A stretch of DNA of 64,000 bases, from positions 175,007 to 239,006 of the forward strand of contig JAHLLS010000005.1 in the NCBI GenBank assembly GCA_020444045.1, written 5' to 3'. A model generated the notes under the pieces. It saw only the letters and a program-made list of their open reading frames with translations. It had not been told where the DNA came from and searched no databases. Below are positions 60,604 to 64,000 of the stretch, one piece after another; within the stretch, counting starts at the first letter, position 1, and the number at the start of each line of letters is the position of its first letter. The translations under genes were made by a program, and so were the position numbers. This DNA comes from Deltaproteobacteria bacterium. GTDB taxonomy: Bacteria > Desulfobacterota > Desulfobacteria > Desulfobacterales > UBA5852.

Positions 60604-61809
60604 TCATGCCTGCTGGATCAGGGGCAGGGCCCGCCGTATCTGGCGCAGCGCCTGGCGGATGCGGTGCTCGTTTTCAACCAGGGCCAGCCGCAAATATCCC
60701 TCGCCCTCTTCACCGAACCCAATCCCCGGTGCCACGGCCACGTTGCCCTCCGCCATCAGGCGCAGGGCAAATTCCATGGATCCCAAGCGATCGAAGGGCG
60801 CCGGCAGCTTGGCCCAGACGAACATGCCGGCCTTGGGGCGGTTGATGTCCCAGCCCATGCGCTCGAGCCCTTCGCAGAGAATGTCCCGGCGCAACTGGTA
60901 TTTTTCGACCTGCTCGGCGACTTCGGTATCGCAGTGGCGCAGGGCCATGATGCCGGAGACCTGGATGGCCGAGAAGATGCCGTAATCGTAATAGCCCTTT
61001 ATTTTGGCCAAGCCTTCGATAATGCGGCGCTGGCCCACGCAATAGCCGAGGCGCCAGCCGGCCATGTTGTAGGTTTTGGAAAAACTGCCGAATTCGACCC
61101 CCACATCCCGGGCACCGGGGACTTCCAGAAAGCTGGGGGGGTGGTAGCCGTCGAAAGCGATCTTGGCGTAGGCGAAGTCATGGATCACCATGAAATCATA
61201 GCGCTTGGCCAGCCGGACGATTTCCCGAAACAGGTCCAGGCTGCCCAGGGCCGCCGTCGGGTTGTGGGGGTAGTTGAGGATCAACAGTTTAGGGCACGGC
61301 GAGACATTGCTGCACATGTCGGCGATGCGGCGTACAAAGGCCTCATCCTCGTCCAGGTTGATGCGGATGACGCTCCCGCCGGCAATGATGGCGGCATAGA
61401 TGTGGACCGGAAAAGCCGGGGCCGGCACCAGCACCGTGTCACCCGGGCCCACCAGGGCCAGGCAGAGATGTGAGATGCCCTCCTTGGAGCCGATGGTGCA
61501 GATGACCTCGGCATCGCTGTCCAGTGCCACGCCGTAGTCCTGCTGATAGCGGTTAGCGATTTCGCGGCGCAGGCTGCGCAGGCCGTCGGCCGTCGGATAG
61601 CGGTGGGTCTTGGGGTCGCGCGCCACTTCGCTCAGTTTTTCACTGACGGCGGTAGGGGCCGGATCGATGGGGTTGCCCATGCCGAGGTCGATGACATCGT
61701 CGCCCCCGCGGCGTTTCTCCATTTTCGATTTATTGATCATACCGAACAGGTAGGGCGGGAGCTGGTTCATGCGCTGCGCAAAACGAATGGTCGGTTGATG
61801 GTCGTTCAT
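60604..61809 (-). CDS. alaC: Alanine transaminase AlaC-like
   Basis: A 401-residue class I aminotransferase. RFAQRMNQLPPYLFGMINKSK, IDLGMGNPIDPAP, IGSKEGISHLCLALVGPGDTVLVP, AFPVHIYAAIIAGG, NYPHNPTA, the PLP-lysine segment FGSFSKTYNMAGWRLGY and AGMFVWAKLP closely resemble E. coli AlaC, which makes alanine from pyruvate and glutamate. Start ATG 61809 has GAAAGGGA upstream. It is preceded by a leader with a six-alanine codon run and two terminators, matching its product, alanine. LL-diaminopimelate aminotransferase is the main alternative family member. Confidence 0.9.
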   Translation of the reverse strand: MNDHQPTIRFAQRMNQLPPYLFGMINKSKMEKRRGGDDVIDLGMGNPIDPAPTAVSEKLSEVARDPKTHRYPTADGLRSLRREIANRYQQDYGVALDSDAEVICTIGSKEGISHLCLALVGPGDTVLVPAPAFPVHIYAAIIAGGSVIRINLDEDEAFVRRIADMCSNVSPCPKLLILNYPHNPTAALGSLDLFREIVRLAKRYDFMVIHDFAYAKIAFDGYHPPSFLEVPGARDVGVEFGSFSKTYNMAGWRLGYCVGQRRIIEGLAKIKGYYDYGIFSAIQVSGIMALRHCDTEVAEQVEKYQLRRDILCEGLERMGWDINRPKAGMFVWAKLPAPFDRLGSMEFALRLMAEGNVAVAPGIGFGEEGEGYLRLALVENEHRIRQALRQIRRALPLIQQA

Positions 61810-61826
61810 GGCAATTCCCTTTCAAT

Positions 61827-61862
61827 AAAAAACCCCCGGTCGGTATGCTCGACCCGGGGGTT
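61827..61862 (-). terminator. Attenuator terminator 2 of alaC
   Basis: On the minus strand, AACCCCCGG.TCG and CGACCGGGGGTT form a stem with one bulged G and a 7-base loop (61831-61862), followed by six T (61832-61827). It sits 18-20 bases before the alaC start. Confidence 0.85.
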
Positions 61863-61898
61863 AAAAAACGCCATGGGCCGAATGGCCAGCCCATGGCG
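61863..61898 (-). terminator. Attenuator terminator 1 of alaC
   Basis: On the minus strand CGCCATGGGC (61898-61889) pairs perfectly with GCCCATGGCG (61878-61869) over a 10-base loop, and six T follow (61868-61863). It lies directly between the leader peptide and terminator 2. Confidence 0.88.
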
Positions 61899-61921
61899 AC
61901 GGTTACAGCACGGAAGTGGTG

Positions 61922-61993
61922 TTAGCTGCTGTTGACCGCTTCAAGGGCTGGCACCCTGGCTGCGGCCGCGGCAGCTGATTTAACAATCAGCAT
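61922..61993 (-). CDS. Alanine-rich leader peptide of alaC
   Basis: A 23-codon frame: MLIVKS, then six consecutive alanines (GCT GCC GCG GCC GCA GCC, five different positions using all four alanine codons), then RVPALEAVNSS and TAA. GAGGAA lies 11 bases ahead of the ATG. A run of the regulatory amino acid's codons just before overlapping hairpins is the hallmark of attenuation leader peptides such as those of his and leu operons. The downstream gene makes alanine. Nothing comparable was seen in front of other genes in the window. Confidence 0.85.
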   Translation of the reverse strand: MLIVKSAAAAAARVPALEAVNSS

Positions 61994-62028
61994 GATGATG
62001 GTGTTTCCTCTGTTGGTGTAATGAAATG

Positions 62029-62057
62029 ACCATAAGGGATTTAGATGATGGTGTCAA
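62029..62057 (-). promoter_or_regulatory. Promoter of the alaC leader
   Basis: Minus-strand TTGACA (62057-62052) and TATGGT (62034-62029) are 17 bases apart, placing the start near 62022, about 30 bases before the leader peptide. The -35 box overlaps the stop codon of the upstream gene. Confidence 0.75.
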
Positions 62058-62545
62058 ATGCATAGCTTGCGCCAGCCGTCAGGCAAACGGGAAAACGCCA
62101 GCCCGACGGCTTCGGCAAATGCTTCCAGCGCACGTGCCGAACAATTGACGCAGGATTCTTTTTGCCCGGTTGCGACGTCGGCGGTTTCGATCGTGAGAAA
62201 CGCCAGAAGTGCGGCGGCAGCATCCTGGCGGTGCCCGGCGATAGCGCGGTTTTCGCGTTCGCAGAAACGGACCAGGCGCTGCCAGTTGGCGATGGCCCGG
62301 TCCAGGCCGCGGTAGATCGACCGGCCCCGGTAGCGCGGGTTGAGATCCCGCATGAGAATGCGCTGGTACCGTTTTTCGACGGCATCTTTCAGCAGGCGCA
62401 GGTTTTCCGGGGAAATGGTTACCCGGGGACCTTCGGGATCTTCCTGGAGATAGTAAAGCGCGGTATGCAGGGCCACCTCGGGCATCTCGCCCGACTGGCG
62501 AATGGCGAACACTTCTTCTTCGATGAAATGCTGCATCTCCGTCAT
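62054..62545 (-). CDS. Hypothetical protein upstream of alaC
   Basis: A 163-residue soluble protein, helical, starting MTEMQHFIEEEVFAIRQSGE and ending with a C..C pair (KESCVNCSARALEAFAEA). No recognised domain, signal peptide or membrane segment. The DVATGQKESCVNC segment is the only notable motif. Upstream SD is weak (CGATGACGG); ATG 62545 is the first in frame. It shares strand with alaC, and its stop overlaps the alaC promoter, so the two can be transcribed separately. Function unknown. Confidence 0.6.
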   Translation of the reverse strand: MTEMQHFIEEEVFAIRQSGEMPEVALHTALYYLQEDPEGPRVTISPENLRLLKDAVEKRYQRILMRDLNPRYRGRSIYRGLDRAIANWQRLVRFCERENRAIAGHRQDAAAALLAFLTIETADVATGQKESCVNCSARALEAFAEAVGLAFSRLPDGWRKLCI

Positions 62546-62951
62546 CGTATGACCACCGTTCCGGTTTGTCGTTTATCGGCACTTCACAACGAGGGGAGAA
62601 TACGTCTTTTTAAGATATTTGACAATGCCGTTACGGCAACGCTCCCCTATTTTTCCGCACATCGGCGCCATCCGGATGGAAATTCAAGAAATGGCCTGAG
62701 ATTTGCAAAATAGATGGGCATCCAAGGACTATCGCAGCGCCTGTGGGATTTAAAAATCAGGTCTGTTTAGGGCCTTATGGCGGCCTCGGCGGAATTGCTG
62801 GAGTGAACAGCAGGCAACAACTATTGAATCGTTTGTATCTTTTTAGATACGGTTGGCCGGTTTCAAACCCCACTACCCCCTGATCTGTGTAGGGTCATTC
62901 GGTGATGGGAAGGGGTGAAAGCATAACGAACTACAGGAGGTCTGACAAACC
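62546..62951. other. Divergent intergenic region
   Basis: About 400 bases without a gene. A TTGACA at 62624 and a TGCCGTTACGGCA dyad (62630-62642) lie in the first half; a purine-rich CAGGAGG precedes the next gene. No terminator was seen. Confidence 0.45.
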
Positions 62952-63911
62952 GTGTTGGTCAACGCTATCGGGAATGCCCCGCAAGCACAATTGGTCACCC
63001 CGCCCGAGGAGACGTCATCCTCACCGGTCCTGCGTGAAAAAGTGTTCGGCCTGCCGGTGGATCGCGAGATCCTGTACACCGACAACCACAATGAATACCG
63101 GGCCGATATTGAAAAACGCCAGCGAAAATGGATCGTCAAACTGTCTTTTCTCAAACCGTTTCTGCTCTCCGGTGAGCGCATCCTGCGCATCGTCCCGGCC
63201 CGCTCGCCCATCCGCTGGTATGAACAGATTTGCACCGGCGGACTTTTCCTGGGGCTGGAAAGGGCCTTTCTGGTCTTCACCAGCTATCGCATTTTGCACA
63301 TTCCCACCGATAGCGGCTACGCCTACCGCCACTGCATTGCTCAGGTCCGTTACCGGGATATCCGCAGCATCCGCCTGCGCCGGGGGACCCTCATCATGGC
63401 CTACAAAAATGGCCGGACGGAATGTTTCGGTGGGGTTGCCTTTCGTGAACGCAAGAAAATCCGGCAGCTGCTGCCCGCCCTGCCTTTGATGAAGCAAGTG
63501 CTCCAGCCGGTGGGACGCCGTCATTTGTGTCCGCGATGCACGACCATCCTGTCGGAGCGGACGATGCGCTGCCGGCGCTGCGAACTTGCCTTCAAATCCA
63601 AGCGCATGGCCGGGGTGATGGCCCTGCTGTTTCCCGGCGGCGCCTATTTCTATTCACGTCTTTTCTATCCCGGCGTGGTCTTTTTTACACTCGAGGCCCT
63701 TCTTTTGGGAACGATCGTTGCGGTCGGCGCTTCTCTCATTCCGTCCGGGGCAGAGCAGCCGCTTATTTTAGGCGGGCTTGTCCTGATATGGGCCGGGGTC
63801 AAAGCGGCCGGATGGCTGCATGTCAGACATTTTTTTAACCAGTATATCCCTCGCAAGTCCCGACCGGGGCAATGGTCGCCGTCATTCGCCGGGCAAAAAG
63901 CATTCTCATAG
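62952..63911 (+). CDS. Membrane protein with PH-like and zinc-ribbon segments
   Basis: A 319-residue protein. Residues ~70-175 (LLSGERILRIVPARSP, LVFTSYRILHIP, YRDIRSIRLRRGTLIMAY) resemble a bacterial PH domain. A zinc ribbon follows (CPRCTTILSERTMRCRRCE), then two to three membrane helices (VMALLFPGGAYFYSRLFYPGVVFFTLEALLLG). The start is GTG 62952, 12-13 bases after CAGGAGG, a long spacing. Role unknown; such proteins may recruit partners to the membrane. Confidence 0.7.
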   Translation: MLVNAIGNAPQAQLVTPPEETSSSPVLREKVFGLPVDREILYTDNHNEYRADIEKRQRKWIVKLSFLKPFLLSGERILRIVPARSPIRWYEQICTGGLFLGLERAFLVFTSYRILHIPTDSGYAYRHCIAQVRYRDIRSIRLRRGTLIMAYKNGRTECFGGVAFRERKKIRQLLPALPLMKQVLQPVGRRHLCPRCTTILSERTMRCRRCELAFKSKRMAGVMALLFPGGAYFYSRLFYPGVVFFTLEALLLGTIVAVGASLIPSGAEQPLILGGLVLIWAGVKAAGWLHVRHFFNQYIPRKSRPGQWSPSFAGQKAFS

Positions 63912-63945
63912 GCGATTCCTATCCGTATGTCGGAAAGCATCAGGA

Positions 63946-64000
63946 TTACTTTTCGATCTCGACTTCACGGTATTTCAGGTAGATGTAACGCACGTACTCA
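63946..64000 (-). CDS. C-terminal end of an unidentified gene
   Basis: The minus-strand frame ending TAA at 63946-63948 reads EYVRYIYLKYREVEIEK and continues off the right edge. Too short to identify. Confidence 0.4.
   Translation of the reverse strand, partial: EYVRYIYLKYREVEIEK

Larger units (their letters stand above)
61810..62022 (-). promoter_or_regulatory. alaC leader (ribosome-mediated attenuator)
   Basis: About 210 bases of leader RNA. GCCAGCCC within the peptide codons (61952-61945) is complementary to GGGCTGGC in the 5' arm of terminator 1 (61892-61885), an antiterminator candidate. A hairpin CGGTCAACAGCA/TGCTGTAACCG (61938-61927 with 61910-61900) is nested inside it. TTCGGCCC (61882-61875) could then pair with GGGTCGAG (61855-61848), the 5' arm of terminator 2. 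Folding is by hand. Confidence 0.75.

Overview
The window looks like chromosomal DNA of a strictly anaerobic, sulfate-reducer-type member of the Desulfobacterota (Desulfosarcina/Desulfatitalea-like). This is inference from gene content: a tungsten-type aldehyde:ferredoxin oxidoreductase with its own four-cluster ferredoxin, KamA-type radical SAM and YkgJ proteins, many PP2C/HDOD/PAS signalling proteins, Lrp-controlled amino-acid catabolism, and fairly GC-rich coding DNA separated by AT-rich regulatory gaps. No rRNA, tRNA, CRISPR array, prophage or complete insertion sequence was seen.

Layout. 0-0.6 kb: end of a DnaJ-like gene. 0.75-7.1 kb: a tight operon of lysine 2,3-aminomutase (kamA), a YkgJ Cys-cluster protein, two Ddl-like ATP-grasp ligases and a GNAT-HDAC-GNAT fusion; it reads like an undescribed beta-lysine peptide or acyl-polyamine pathway, followed by an MFS exporter. 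8.5-13.5 kb: lipoprotein, diguanylate cyclase, CNNM/CBS membrane protein, DksA-like protein, rhodanese. 13.5-17.3 kb (minus): MarR regulator-proV-proW-proX glycine betaine importer. 17.9-28.7 kb: FadR-type regulator, LivGFHMK-type ABC importer, ferredoxin, AOR, BetA-like dehydrogenase and MBL-fold hydrolase, probably one catabolic block for an alcohol or aldehyde substrate. 28.7-29.7 kb: YaiI/DUF188 and RDD proteins, then non-coding repeats. 30.3-36.5 kb: two divergent Lrp modules, one facing an AGXT2-like aminotransferase/ferritin-like/MMSDH operon and one facing a saccharopine-dehydrogenase-like gene, with a shared operator-like 12-mer. 36.5-39.7 kb: gene-poor, less GC-rich island with an orphan MjaI-family restriction endonuclease and a QueG-like Fe-S protein. 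39.7-45.3 kb: Pot-type ABC importer plus a GSA-like aminotransferase. 45.8-49.8 kb: orphan protein, hybrid histidine kinase, parvulin. 49.9-51.0 kb (minus): cysteine desulfurase. 51.4-56.4 kb: PP2C phosphatase, polysaccharide deacetylase, LysM/TPR lipoprotein, PfkB kinase. 56.5-59.9 kb: kinase, HDOD and PP2C response regulators. 59.9-64 kb: hypothetical genes and alaC.

The most striking regulatory find is upstream of alaC (alanine transaminase). A promoter (62029-62057) leads into a 23-codon leader peptide with six consecutive alanine codons, two tandem intrinsic terminators and complementary segments that can pair in mutually exclusive ways. This is the architecture of ribosome-mediated attenuation by charged tRNA-Ala. 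The second strong candidate for new biology is the kamA/ATP-grasp/HDAC operon at the left end. Starts were often moved inward from the longest open frame when a Shine-Dalgarno (SD) site or a signal peptide supported a later codon; these choices are stated in each entry.
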